Below, one piece after another: positions 1 to 11,356 of a stretch of DNA of 64,000 nt. A program made the position numbers and the translations under genes. Source of the DNA: Mercenaria mercenaria. Lineage: Eukaryota > Mollusca > Bivalvia > Venerida > Veneridae. Every line of letters starts with the position of its first letter. Within the stretch, counting starts at the first letter, position 1. The notes beneath the pieces were generated by a model. The model was given only the letters and a program-made list of their open reading frames with translations, was not told the DNA's origin and did not search any database. Location of the stretch: NCBI RefSeq assembly GCF_021730395.1, contig NC_069373.1, positions 41,816,501 to 41,880,500 on the forward strand. The letters are read 5' to 3'.

Positions 1-49
1 CTTACATTTTATCAGAATTATGGCCCTTTTGTACTTAGAAAATTTGTGT

Positions 50-1091
50 TTTTATGCCCCCGAAGGGAGGCATATAGTTTTTGATTTATTTATTTATTTT
101 GTTGGGTTTAACGTCGCACCGACACAATTTTAGGTCATATGGCGACTTTCCAGCTTTAATGGTGGAGGAAGACCCCAGGTGCCCCTCCGTGCACTATTTC
201 ATCACGAGCGGGCACCTGGGTAGAACCACCGACCTTCCGTAAGCCAGCTGGATGGCTTCCTCACGTGAAGAATTCTACGCCCCAAATGAGGTTTCGAACC
301 CACATCGATGAGGGGCAAATGGTTTGAAGTCAACGACTCTAACCACTCGGCCACGGAGGCCCCCATATAGTTTTTGAACCGTCTGTCGGTCTGTCAGTCT
401 GTCCGCAATTTTATTGTCCGGTCCATATCTCTGTCATTGATGGATTGATTTTCAAATAACTTGGCCTGAATGTGTACCACAGTAAGACGACGTGTCGCGC
501 GCAAGACCCAGGTCCGTAGCTCAAAGGTCAAGGTCACACTTAGACATTAAAGGATAGTGCATTGATGGGCGTGTCCGGTCCATATCTTTGTCATCCATGG
601 ATGGATTTTCAAATAACTTGGCATGAATGTGTACCACAGTAAGACGACGTGTCGCATGCAAGACCCAGGTCCGTAGCTCAAAGGTCAAGGTCACACTTAG
701 ACGTTAAAGGATAGTGCATTGATGGGCGTGTCCGGTCCATATCTTTGTCATCCATGGATGGATTTTCAAATAACTTGGCATGAATGTGTACCACAGTAAG
801 ACGACGTGTCGTGTGCAAGACCCAGGTACGTAGCTCAAAGGTCAAGGTCACACTTAGACGTTAAAGGTCATTTTTCATGATAGTGCATTAATGGGCATGT
901 CCGGTCCATATCTTTGTCATTCATGCATGGATTTTAAAATAACTACGCATGAATGTGTGACACAGTAAGACGACGTGTCGCGTGCAAGACCCAGCTCCAT
1001 AGGTCAAAGGTCCTAAACTCTAACATCGGCCATAACTATTCATTCAAAGTGCCATCGGGGGCATGTGTCATCCTATGGAGACAGCTCTTGT
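50..1091 (-). mobile_element. Helitron/Helentron-like tandem-repeat element (copy G)
   Basis: On the minus strand this copy begins AACAAGAGCTGTC (end at 1091) and finishes with a hairpin of complementary ATGCC/GGCAT arms at about 52-73. The body holds about four units of roughly 157 bp; the phrase GTCCGGTCCATATC recurs near 415, 571, 728 and 898, and AAGGTCAAGGTCACACTT recurs with it. The layout (ACAAGAG end, tandem core, terminal hairpin) matches other repeats in this window. No coding capacity is visible. A SINE interrupts it at 85-363. The class is inferred from structure; a MITE with tandem repeats is the alternative. Confidence 0.6.
85..363 (-). mobile_element. Full-length tRNA-derived SINE with 14-bp target duplication
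   Basis: Read on minus it starts GGGGCCTCCGTGGCCGAGTG, a class II (Leu/Ser-like) tRNA head with A box TGGCCGAGTGG and B box GGTTCGAAACC, followed by a conserved central domain (CCAGCTGGCTTACGGAAGGT) and the 3' tail GTGCGACGTTAAACCCAACA with a short A/T-rich repeat. CATATAGTTTTTGA occurs at 71-84 and again at 364-377, an exact 14-bp target duplication inside repeat G. It resembles the V-SINE (RUDI) or Meta-SINE families of bivalves; I cannot decide which without alignment. Confidence 0.9.
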
Positions 1092-1838
1092 TTAAATAAT
1101 TTTTTTGTTTATGTCTATATACAGAAATGAACAGGGGTTAGGTAAGGCACAAATATAGTCAAAGCTTTAACATTTTCCATGCTTCATTTTGTCAGTGAAA
1201 CTTTAAAGTTATATGTTAGATTACTGTTATGCATCAGGAAAACAATTAATTAAGTGGATCATACTTGTATTTAGATTAAATTATTTATAACGCTTAATTA
1301 AACTCTCCTGAAACTTTGTTGACACTCTCTATATTTCTTTTATACAAATGAATCTGAGCAGACTGTTGAAAATAAAACCCTGAAATACCAAAAATCTCAG
1401 AGCAAACAGGCCATACCATTGAAGATATTTTTGACTTCCGTTATGTTATTACGAAATCAGGTGATATTTGAAAGCTGAAAAATTTATTAATATTCAAAAA
1501 ATTTCTTGAAATCCTTTACATGCATAGGTGTGACATATTATATTCATAAAGTTAACATATGATAAACAGGTGATATTTGACAACTTGACAATTTGTTTTT
1601 CATATTGCCTAGGAAATATTTTCTTGAAATCCTTTTTCATGCATATAGGTATGACATATCATATTCATAAACATGTGATATATGTTATATATTGCAAGAC
1701 TGTTCTGTACTTGTTTTACATTTACTAATATTTATACACATCTCTTTAAATTTAATTATGTATTGTTTAGTATTTTTCTTGTTGAATAAACTGGAAAAAA
1801 GTATGTAATATTTCTTGTGTGAAAGTCCAAATTGAAAG
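1092..1838. other. AT-rich spacer, nothing recognised
   Basis: No coding exon, TIR or known repeat is recognised. Two loosely similar stretches (about 1490-1560 and 1600-1680, both containing TTTCTTGAAATCCTTT and TATTCATAAA) suggest an old local duplication of about 125 bp. Confidence 0.4.
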
Positions 1839-2206
1839 ATTTTTAGCTCACCTGAGCACTTTGTACTAGAATGAGCTGCTTTGACCACTAACCTTTTGTT
1901 GTATGTCCATCTGTTATCCTTCCATCTGTAATTTGTCCACAGTTTTCTTCAAACAACATCTTTGAAACCAATTGGTTGAAGCTGATTAAACTTTAAATAT
2001 TGATGTTTCTGTTATGGTCCTCCCCAGTAGTTGTTCCAACATCCCACCTAGCTGCACAGAGGGGCTGCCAGAGCTAGAACTAGAAAAATCTTGACACTAC
2101 ATCTCTAGGATGACCCTCTACCAAGATTGTTCATATTATTCAAATGCACCAAAAACACCAGGGGCTGTGATCATTTTTCCCTGTATATATACACAAGGAA
2201 CTTTAA

Positions 2207-4348
2207 CTCCCTAGGGCCGAAATGCGACTATAGGCGTTGTATTTTCTACCCCTGTTGCGTCGATATGCGACTATACGCGCGTTATCAGGACTCCCCATGA
2301 CGGCGATTGACGAGTATAGTCGCGGCACCGAGATCATGATAATTGCGATAAGTACTTGTTAATTTTTGATAATCTTGACAAAAGCAAAAATACTTTGCAT
2401 ACTGTTTTTTTTTTTTTTTTTTTTGCTGTAATAACTACTAGTTGAGCTAATAATTAGGTCCCTTGTTAAAATGAATGGTTGTAACTATGCGGTAATGTAA
2501 ATGAAATAAAAACACGATCTCCGCTGTGTTCGTTCATACTGTATTTCAAAAGAGTAAAATAATGTCGTCGGCCAGAGATCTTTCTTAAAATGAAGAAAAT
2601 ATTCATTTATTATCATGCTGATTCTGAAATATCAGTTCCGTCTTATGATGATTCGATGCGATTCCATTATCAGACAAATGAATGGTCGGAAAATGTTAAG
2701 TTTTAGAAGGCTGAAATATTGGTACACTTACATCACATACGATACAAATAGATAAAAATAACACAACAAAGCATGTTTCATAAAATACAAAAAAAGAATA
2801 TGTAAATAAACGCATGTTTGTAAATTTAATAATTATTCAAAGATGGATGTAAATATTACAACTTAACTGTCTCAGCGCGTGACACACAACATTTGTGTAC
2901 ATGTTTAGAAATAGATTATACATCAAAATAAACCACTGATATTCACACAAAAACGGGTGTAAATTTATGAAATGCTGATGTAAATATTCAGTGGTGCATT
3001 TATATTTATTAGAATTTAATGTTCAAATATCTGTTAAACGCAATAGGTGTGTTAAAATTGTTTAGTGAAAATTTTGTTCTATTTGGATATAAGCAACGGA
3101 CGAAATTTGATATAAAAAATATTTGTTCAAACTTCGAGTACTTTGTAAGTATATTTTAATTTACACCCAAGTTAATAAATGTTCCCTGCATGTTTTCAAG
3201 TGAGTGTACGCGAGTGTGATTATTATAAGGTTAGACAAGAGCACCGCCTTGCGGGTGCTGACGCTCATCTGATTTTTTTTGTATAATAGAAATATTGTCC
3301 TACCCATGATTTTCTAAGTCTAAAAAGGGCCATCACTCTTGCAAAAAGCAGGATAGAGTTATGTTTCTTGATGTACAGTGTCCACTTATGATGGTGAAAA
3401 ACTGTTGCAAGTTTTAAAGCAATAGCTTTGATAGTTTATGAGAAAAGTTGACTTAAACATAATATTCAACCAAGAAAATGATTTTTCTAAGTCCAAAAGG
3501 GGCAATAATTATTGCAAAAAGCAGGATGGAGTTATGTTGCTTGCTGTACAGGGTCAGCTTATGATGGTGAACAAGTGTTGCAAGTTTTAAAGCAATAGCT
3601 TTGATAGTTTAAGAGAAAAAGTTGACCTAAACATAAAACTTAACCAAGAAATCTGATATTTTCTAAGTCCAAAAGGGGCCATAAATCTTGCAAAAAGCAG
3701 GATGGAGTTATGTTTCTTGCTGTACAGGGTCAGCTTATGATGGTGAACAAGTGTTGCAAGTTTTAAAGGAACAGCTTTGATAGTTTAGGATAAAAGCTGA
3801 CCTAAACATAAAACTTAACCAAGAAAACTGATTTTCTAAGTCCAAAAGGGGCAATAATTCTTGCAAAAAGCAAGATGGAGTTATGTTTCTTGATGTACAG
3901 GGTCTGCTTATGATGGTGAACAAGTATTCCAAGTTTCAAAGCAAAAGCTGTGATAGTTTAGGAGAAAAGTTGACCTAAACATAAAACTTAACCAAGAAAT
4001 CTGATATTTTCTAAGTACAAAAGGGGCCATAAATCTTGCAAAAAGCAAGATGGAGTTATGCTTCTTGCTATACAGAGTCAATTTATGATGGTGAACAAGT
4101 ATTCCAAGTTTCAAAGCAATAGCTTTGATAGTTTAGGAGAAAAGCTGACCTAAACATAAAACTTAACCAGGCAACGTCGACGCAGACGCCGACGCCGACG
4201 CCGCCGCAGACGCCGACAACCGCTCAAGTGATGACAATAACTCATCATTTTTTTTCAAAAAATCAGATGAGCTAATAATGTTCTTCGACGTCAGGTGGTA
4301 ATTCTTATCCCGCCGCAGCAGGTATGTTACGATATCGGCCTCAGGGAG
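2207..4348. mobile_element. TTAA-flanked TIR element containing repeat B1
   Basis: TTAA lies at 2203-2206 and 4349-4352. Just inside are imperfect inverted ends CTCCCTAGGGCCGA (left) and, read inward from the right, CTCCCTGAGGCCGA. Joining the outer flanks restores one TTAA. The body is non-coding and AT-rich, with a 20-base T run near 2406. Repeat B1 (3235-4275) is nested in it, leaving about 1.1 kb of original element. TTAA targets are used by piggyBac and Kolobok transposases; which one mobilised this cannot be told from a non-autonomous copy. Confidence 0.7.
3235..4275 (+). mobile_element. Helitron-like tandem-repeat element, family B copy 1
   Basis: It starts ACAAGAGCACCGCCTTGCGG, whose GCACCGC/GCGGGTGC arms form a hairpin, followed by GCTCATCTGATTTTTT. 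The 3' end is a second hairpin in which CTCATCATTTTTT pairs with AAAAAATCAGATGAG, finishing GAGCTAA. GCTCATCTGATTTTTT is thus repeated inverted at the two ends. Between lie about 5.5 units of 173-175 bp containing CTAAGTCCAAAAGGGGC and GGAGTTATG, then a (CCGACG)n stretch. Near-identical copies lie at 34788 and 45989. No protein. Confidence 0.8.
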
Positions 4349-4611
4349 TTAAACTGTGGCATGTGATTTCACACAAATGTTTCTCGAGTAACCCTTAATC
4401 AAGAATGTTTGAATGACTGTTTTGTCAACAAAATATGGTCACAAGAGCTTAAAAAACAAATGCTGTCTCCTAAACCAGTGCTCCAATTTTGAAATAATTT
4501 CACAGAAGTGTTCCTTGGGTGTCTCTTTTGCAATTTTAAGTAAAATTCTGATGAGTATATTCAAATTTTATCAAAAGTGGTGCATTTTTCCAGGTTTAGT
4601 ACAATCCAATA

Positions 4612-5074
4612 CAGTAGAACCCCTCTAATCCGAACGACCTTCAGACTAGAGTAATAGTTTGGTATGGAGGGGTTTTAACGTTAAGTAGAGTTTTGTTGAT
4701 GGAATGTGTACTATATTAAATAAATAATTATACAATTACCAAGCAACCTGATTCATTTGAAATCCTGTTCTTGTTTAGTTACTATATTGTGAAGCAGCAT
4801 TATTAAAGATTTTATGGACATATGCCACCAAAAAGAGTGAACTTGGTAATTATGATAAAAGACAAATGCCAAAATTCTGATTGCCTAAACTGTTTGGTTT
4901 TTGGGGTTTATTTTGTGTTGCTAAATAGAGGTTCATTGTGGAGAAATTGTTCCAGAATAGACAGGTTCCGGTTTAAGAGGGTATTTCTCTAATGAAATAA
5001 GAAAACCAAATTTAATTAGGGACTGCAAAATTTGTTCAGTTTTGAGAGGTGTCCGGTATTCAGAGGTTTCACAG
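4612..5074. mobile_element. pogo/Tigger-like (Tc1/mariner group) MITE
   Basis: TA dinucleotides flank it (4610-4611 and 5075-5076). The left end is CAGTAGAACCCCTCTAAT; the right end read inward is CTGTGAAACCTCTGAAT followed by ACCGGACACCTCTCA, the classic CAGT..AACCTC...GGACACC terminus of Tigger/pogo elements. At 463 bp it has no transposase. It interrupts degraded repeat A. Confidence 0.7.
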
Positions 5075-5562
5075 TAATACACTTCTGAAATTAAAAATTC
5101 ATCATAACCCAAAATCGTTGATGATTGGACGGATTTAGAAAGATACTAGGCTGTTACTAGTAATCTCATCTGAGCAAAAATTGTTCCAGGTGAGCTATTG
5201 GAGCCACCAGTTCATTGTGTGGCATCTATCATCAACAATTTTATGCTTACACTCTAGACCTAATACTAGAGGCTACAATCTTTTTTTGTTTTCAGCTCGC
5301 CTGAGCCAAAGGCTCATGGTGAGCTTTTGTGACCGCTCAATGTCCGTCATGCGACGTGCGTCGTCTGTCATGCGTCCATCAACATTTTCTAAAAAAATCT
5401 TGGAAAACCCCTGGGCAGAAATACACCAAACTTCACTGGAATGATCCTTGGGTGTTCCCCTTTAAAAATTATTCAAAGAATTTAATTCCATGCAGAACTC
5501 TGGTTGCCATGACAACCGAAAGGAAAAACTTTAAAAATCTTCTTGACTAAAACCGCAAGGCT

Positions 5563-7568
5563 TAATTTAAAAGTTCGTATAGACGATCAACAAATTAAAC
5601 TACCGACCATGTACTGGATTCATAAATTGCATAAACAACCATATAAAGCTCGCTTTATCGCTAATTCAAGCTCTTGTACAACTACAAATATTTCAAAACT
5701 ATTAACATCATGTCTAACTGCTGTGAAAGCCCACGTGGAAAGATACTGCGATAAAGTATACGAAAACTCTGGTAAACACTTATTTTGGCCGATTAAAAAT
5801 TCTGGCGAAATCCTGGATAAGTTGAAAATTAATAATTACAAGGTATCTACAGTCAGTACATACGATTTTTCTACTTTGTATACCACTTTACCACATAACT
5901 TAGTAAATGACAAATTAACTGCCCTAATTCAAAAGACTTTTGCCAGAGAGAATGCTACATTTATCGCTTGCAATTTTGATAAAGCTTTTTTTACTAGCAA
6001 TATTATTAAACATTATACTATGTAGACCTGTGACGAAGTTTGTAAAGCCCTTTCCTTTTTATTGAACAACATTTACATCAGGTTTGGGAATGCAGTTTTT
6101 AGACAAGTTGTTGGTATTCCCATGGGAACAAATTGTGCACCCCTTGTCGCAGATTTGTTTTTATATTGTTATGAAAGAGACTTTATGTTGAGCCTTTCTC
6201 CAGATACGCAAGCAAATATTATAACTGCATTTTATAATACATCACGCTATCTGGATGATATTCTTAATATGGATAATCCGTTTTTCGGTCATTTGGTGGG
6301 TACTATTTATCCTAGGGAGCTTCAGTTAATTAAAACTAACAATTCGGATACTGATGCTTCATTTTTAGATTTACATCTCTCTATTTATGACAATATTATA
6401 CATACCAAAATTTATGACAAGAGGGATGATTTTGATTTTAGTATTGTAAATTTTCCCCATTTGGATGGGGATGTACCTCAGGCTACATCTTATGGGGTAT
6501 ATATTTCTCAATTAATTCGGTTTGCCAGAGCGTGTAGTCATGTCAAGCATTTCAATGAACGTAATCAATATATTACAAGTAAACTTCTTCAGCAAGGCTA
6601 CCGTTATTACAAATTGCGTAAATATTTTACTAAATTTTATTATCGTAATTCTGATTTAGTTTTAAAATTCAATAGTAATTTAAAGACACTTCTGCGAGAA
6701 GGTATTTCTAAACCCGTTTTTTATGGGGATGTGGTTTACAAACTTCGTAAGATCTTGGGTCATGGTAATTTTCCAAATGTATTTGGAAAGATTATCAAAC
6801 GTTTTATTAAAAGAGGTTACGACCCAACTGTTCTGAGACATACCGCATGTTTAGTGTTCAACCCGTTTACAGTTGGACACTACGCTTCCCTCTTTGATTG
6901 CGTCTGACGGAAGAGGGGGAGGACTCTATGATGAGCAGTTTTTAAATCCTACCAGGACTGAACTGTTTTGATATTTGTCTTCTGGCCTGTTTCGTCGGGC
7001 CCTTAAGGGTGTTTCTCTTGTTGCTCTGTCTTCTGAAAAGGCATTGAGTACATACGTTTTTGGTTCTTAAGGTTTGTTTTTATATATTTATACACGAGCA
7101 TTTTTGTGTTTTACATGCCATGCCTTTTTGTTTCCATTACGTGTGTTAGAGATTCACCTGGAGGGGATTACTTTTATTTACACTGCCCCATGTCTTTGGA
7201 ACATGGTGGGGGTAAGAGTGAGGTTGGGTGCACACCATAAACCGGTTTAAGCTCCCCAGTGGTGTTTTTGCCACTGACCGTTCCAAGGCGGTGCCCCACT
7301 GTGTTGCTTTGTTGGTTCGTTTTGTCCTTGCGTGTTGACTTTGTGTGCGCGCGTGTGTGTATGCTTATTATTCGTCTTGTCATTATGTGTTGGCTTTGAG
7401 TGTGTGTGTGTGTGTGTGTGTTGTTCGTTTTGTCCTGATGTATAAGCTTTGAGTGTGTGTGTGTGTGTGTGTGTGTGTGGTGCACGCGTTTGCGTGCTGG
7501 GGGGTTCGTTTTGAGGAGGCTGCGCTTTTGGTGCGTGGCATTCCCTGTTTGATATTTTTCTTTGTTTT
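5563..7568 (+). mobile_element. 5'-truncated Penelope-like retroelement with reverse transcriptase
   Basis: The insertion splits repeat E: text stops after AAAACCGCAAGGC and resumes at GCCTTGATATTTGGC. The reading frame from about 5555 to 6907 encodes a reverse transcriptase: HKLHKQPYKARFIAN (RT1-like), STYDFSTLYTTLP (RT2), GIPMGTNCAPLVADLFLY (RT4), SRYLDDILNMD (the catalytic DD), FLDLHLSIYDN (RT7) and a conserved KIYDKRDDFDFSIVNFPHLD block. This order and the HK..ARFI start are those of Penelope-type RTs. One in-frame TAG (6023-6025) divides the frame and the N-terminus is missing. No GIY-YIG domain follows the RT, which fits an N-terminal-endonuclease or endonuclease-less lineage. The 3' UTR carries ACCGGTTTAAGCTCCCCAGT at about 7223 and expanded TG repeats. 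Confidence 0.7.
7314..7500. repeat. TG-rich minisatellite in the retroelement 3' UTR
   Basis: Three imperfect units of about 55-65 bp each begin near GTTCGTTTTGTCC (or GTCTTGTCATT) and end in a run of TG dinucleotides (7395-7420 and 7452-7480 are the longest). Open frames here encode only His-Thr or Val-Cys runs and are not genes. Confidence 0.75.
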
Positions 7569-7823
7569 TAGAGCCTTGATATTTGGCATGTGACATCATC
7601 TTATGGTCTTCTATCAAGATTATTCAAATTATGCCCCTGGGGTGAAAAGAGGCCCGGCCCCGGGGGTCACAAGTTTTACATAGACTTATCTAGTAAAAAA
7701 CTTTAAAAATCTTCTTGTCTAAAACCACAAGACCTAGGCCTTTGATATTTTGTATGTAGCATTGCCTTGTGGTCCTCTACTAAAATTGTTCAAATTATGC
7801 CCTTGGGGTGAAAAGAGGCCCTG

Positions 7824-7945
7824 TAGGAGAAGACCTTTATAAGCTTAGCTTACGGATCTTATCCTTTTTCAACATGTATAATATCGATATTGTAAATTGT
7901 AAAATGTAATATGCACATATGTTTGAAATAAAATATGTTTAAATC
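7824..7945 (+). mobile_element. 122-bp LINE 3' stub with 13-bp target duplication
   Basis: AAAAGAGGCCCTG occurs at 7811-7823 and again at 7946-7958, flanking a 122-bp insert in repeat E. The insert ends GAAATAAAATATGTTTAAATC, resembling the 3' end of the LINE at 24472 (GAAAATAAATATTGTTTAAAC). It is therefore an extremely 5'-truncated LINE insertion. Confidence 0.75.
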
Positions 7946-8614
7946 AAAAGAGGCCCTGCCCCAGAGGGTCTCAAGTTTTACATAGACTTATATAGGGAAA
8001 AAAACTTTAAAAATCTTCTTGCCTGAAAATGCAAGGCCTAGGCTTTTGATATTAAGTATGTTGCCTTTCCTGGTGTTTCTCTACCAATTTGTTCAAATTA
8101 TGTCCCTAGGGTGAAAAGAGGCCCTGCCCTGGGTGTACCAAGTTTAACATAGACTTATATAGGGGGGTGGGGGAGATCTTTTTGTCTGAAAGTTCAAGGC
8201 CTAGGCCTTTGATATTTGGTATGTAGCATTGCCTGGTGGATCTCTAACAAGTTTGTTCAAATTATGCCCCTGTGGTGAAAAGAGGCCCCGCCCTGGGGGT
8301 CACTTGTTATAATTATGATTTATGTAGGAAAAAATACTTCAAAAATTATCAGATCATATTTCCCAGACTGTTAAATTATAATTACCTGATGACTCCAAGC
8401 GACTAGGGATCACTTGACTGTGACCTTGACCTACTGACCCACTTTCTTGTTTTTTAAGATACAGCCTTGAAATTTGATCTTAAAACTGACTTTCAGTTAC
8501 CATGAATGTGACCTACTGATCTACCTTCTTAGTATTTTATCATCAGTTTGCCATTTGAAACATGTGGCTCATATTACTCAGGTAAGCAATCCAGGGTCAT
8601 CATGACCCTCTTGT

Positions 8615-8769
8615 TAATGGGTTTAACACCGCACCGACACAATCATAGGTCATATGGCAACTTTCCAGCTTTGATTGTGGAGGAAGACCCCAGATGCTCC
8701 TATGTGCATTTTTTTCATTACGGGCGGGCACCTGGGTAGAACCAGCGACCTTCCATAAGCCAGCTTGAT
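8615..8769 (-). mobile_element. Truncated tRNA-SINE (tail and central domain only)
   Basis: It carries the SINE tail complement GGGTTTAACACCGCACCGAC and the central domain (GGTCATATGGCAACTTTCCA, GTGGAGGAAGACCCCAG, CACCTGGGTAGAACCA), but the tRNA-like head is missing. It directly abuts the CTCTTGTT end of repeat E. Confidence 0.75.
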
Positions 8770-10825
8770 GGCGCTACATTTTCTGTCTGAGCTACATGAA
8801 ACCTTATCAGAATTTGTATGTCTTTATTTTAGAAACTGGTTCACATTGGGTCACGAACTAGGCCTGTCGAGCCATAGCTAGAAAAGCCTTGTTAATAAAC
8901 CAGAGTTCAGATGTTTAAAGTGTTTGTTTTAACAAAATCTAGATAAAGTTCTTAGGTCAAAATCTTGGCCGATAGAACCAAATCATGGAATAACCTTGTT
9001 AGTACTTGAAGGGGCCACATGCTCTACCTTTTGTACATGATACCTGGTCAGAATGGTTAAAGATCGAACCTACGTCATCTGGAGTGAAGTCAAACAGAAT
9101 CCTTAGGCATCAGCACTGTACATAGAGACCACACAATGTAAATTTTACTTTTTCTGTCTACTGTTGTATACGGTCGGGAACGCAAGATCGAAACTATGAA
9201 AATTTCGGGGGCCCAAAAAAATAGAAAAGTGGGTAAAATTTTTATATAAAAAAAAACTTAATCAGAAAACAGAGACCCTTTTTCTATTTTGTACATAAAC
9301 CGGGGTCGGGGATTTCCCTCTATAAAAATCTACAAAAATATGAAAGTGGGTCATCTCGATCAAAGAAAAGGGTCACTTGACAAAATAAATCGGGGAATCT
9401 GATTAATATTTGGTCAATATTTTATTTTCTCCCCCCCCCCCCCTCCACCACCCCCCCCACCACCCGCCACTGGGGGAGACATATTTTTTTTTGCCCTGCT
9501 GTCCGCCACAGGCATCTGCCGTGATATCACATTCATTTCTGATCAAAAACTGGAGAAAAAATTTTTCCTGACCCTTTAAAATTCATAGGGTGGTAGGGCT
9601 TTGGGGTAGACGACCCCTATTGTTTTTGGGGGCACTCATCAAGGGCAAGGGCACAGCTAGGGGCCTGAACATGGAAAACAATTTCCCACAATTTCATGAG
9701 AACCCTTTAAAACCCAGAATGTTAAACTTTCTAATATTGACTTTCAGGTAGATGACTCATATTGATTTTGGGGGCCATCTATTAAGGTCAAGGGGACGGG
9801 CCAGAACATGGAAATCCATTTCCGATCAATAACTTGAGAACCATTTGACCCAGAACCGTCAAACTTAATTGGGTAATAGGATTTACAGAGTAGATGATCC
9901 CTATTGTTTTTGGGTTCACTCCACCAAAGGTCAAGGTCACAGGGGCCATCTGCCTGTCACACTTCATTTTCGATCAATAACTGGAGAACCATTTGACCAT
10001 TGGCCGAGTGGGCTTACAAAGTAGAAGACCCCTTTTATTTTTGGATTCACTTGATCAAAGGTCAAGGTCACAGGGGCCTGAACATGGAAAACCGTTTCTG
10101 ATCCATAACTTGAGAACCACTTGACCCAGAATGTTGAAATTTCATTGGATGATTGGAAACGAGAGTAGATAACCCCTACTGATTTTTGGGTCACTTGATC
10201 AAGTTCAAGGTAAAAGGTGCCAGAAATTGGAAAACCGTTTCTGATCAATAACTTGAGAACCATTTGACCCAGAACCTTCAAATTTATAGGGTAATAGGAC
10301 TTACAAAGTGGATGACCCCTATTGATTTTGGGGTCACTTGAGCAAAGGTCAAGGTCACAGGGGCCTGAACATGGAAAACTCTTTTCGATCAATAACTTGA
10401 GAACCACTTGGACCAGAACGTTGAAACTTCATAGGATGATTGGACATGCAGAGTAAATGACCCCTGTTGATTTTGGGTTCACTCGATCAAAGGTTAAGGA
10501 GGTAGGTTACCTTGTTACAAGGGTAAATTCAAATTAATTGAACCGCAGCATTTTCTTGTATTTCGTGTAATATGAAGTTTTAATTGCTACAATCTCAATT
10601 TCGTTTGTGTCTGTCCCTTCAAGTTCAATTTTTATCCAGGTTTGAAGAACATGACCCTCCAAAGGTATTTCATATTAAAAGAAGAAGGAAAATACGGATA
10701 TTTAACACTTTTCAGTGTATTTTAGTTTCATTGATATACGTAGAAGTCTGCATAATTGATAATTTTATAAGTATGCACGTTTAGCTTTCTAGTATAAGCT
10801 TAAAATGTATATGTCGCGGGCTCGT

Positions 10826-10839
10826 GTTTCCATGGTAAC
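10826..10839. promoter_or_regulatory. RFX X-box motif 1 in TTAA element
   Basis: GTTTCCATGGTAAC matches the RFX consensus GTNRCC(N0-3)RGYAAC on both half-sites. Binding is inferred. Confidence 0.6.
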
Positions 10840-10993
10840 GCATTTCTCTCATTTTTAAACAACTATGTATAAAAATAGGGGTTTTCGACGGCTTCAGTGC
10901 CATTCTGTTAATGACCAAAATGGAATATTTGGGTAATATTATTAGCAAAATACCAAGCACTTACATGGTACCCTATTTTTCTTAAAGTTTAAA

Positions 10994-11007
10994 GTAACCA
11001 TGGCAAC
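10994..11007. promoter_or_regulatory. RFX X-box motif 2 in TTAA element
   Basis: GTAACCATGGCAAC is a perfect X-box with both half-sites intact. Confidence 0.6.
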
Positions 11008-11342
11008 AGAGATGTTTAAAATAGCTTATATCTTGCTTTTTGTCGTAATTTCCTATAAAAATATTGAATAAATTCTCTTTCTAGTTAATGTAGCTTTTAA
11101 ACATATTATTTCTAACGTACGTTATATTTTCGTGTTATTTGCATTACTCAAACAAATTTCACAGCTTAGAATACTTACAGTAGTACCCCTCGTCTGGTAT
11201 TTTTATGAAAAATCGTTCAGCATGCTGCTATTATTCTCATGGATATTGTTGAATGAAAATAAAAAGCCGAAGCTGTGTTTCTTAAATAGACCAGTGTCGA
11301 CGCTTTTGAATTTTACATTTAGATACATAGGTCACGGGCGTC

Positions 11343-11356
11343 GTTTCCATGGTAAC
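11343..11356. promoter_or_regulatory. RFX X-box motif 3 in TTAA element
   Basis: GTTTCCATGGTAAC is identical to motif 1 and is preceded by a similar GTCACGGGC context. Confidence 0.6.

Larger units (their letters stand above)
1839..5293 (-). mobile_element. Degraded AGCTCACC-type Helitron-like repeat (copy A), heavily interrupted
   Basis: It opens TTTTTAGCTCACCTGAGC, the reverse of the GGTGAGCTAA end seen at 19066, and continues with text shared with repeat E (for example CCTTGGGTGTCTC at 4515, GGTGAGCTATTG at 5190). Two elements sit inside it: a TTAA-flanked element (2207-4348) and a pogo/Tigger-like MITE (4612-5074). The right border is uncertain because repeat E begins at 5294 in the same orientation. 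Old and diverged. Confidence 0.4.
5294..8614 (-). mobile_element. AGCTCACC-type Helitron-like repeat (copy E), split by a retroelement
   Basis: The left edge is a hairpin, GCTCGCCTGAGCC against GGCTCATGGTGAGC, and the right edge is CCCTCTTGTT at 8606-8615; on the minus strand this is the AACAAGAGGGTCATGATG start and hairpin end of the family. Internal units of about 155 bp share ACTTTAAAAATCTTCTTG, CCTTTGATATTTGGTATGTA and GTGAAAAGAGGCCC. Two insertions interrupt it: a Penelope-like retroelement (about 5563-7568) and a 122-bp LINE stub (7824-7945). Confidence 0.65.

Noticed and set aside
85-363. tRNA gene on minus
   Set aside because: A and B boxes are present but the acceptor stem does not close and a SINE body follows with target duplication.
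7174-7617. 147-residue minus frame rich in His-Thr
   Set aside because: It comes from (TG)n tracts in a retroelement 3' UTR.
9964-10407. 147-residue minus frame (MVLKLLIEKSFPCSGPCDLDL...)
   Set aside because: It reads through the 145-bp tandem units of repeat F and repeats VLKLLI text; an artefact.
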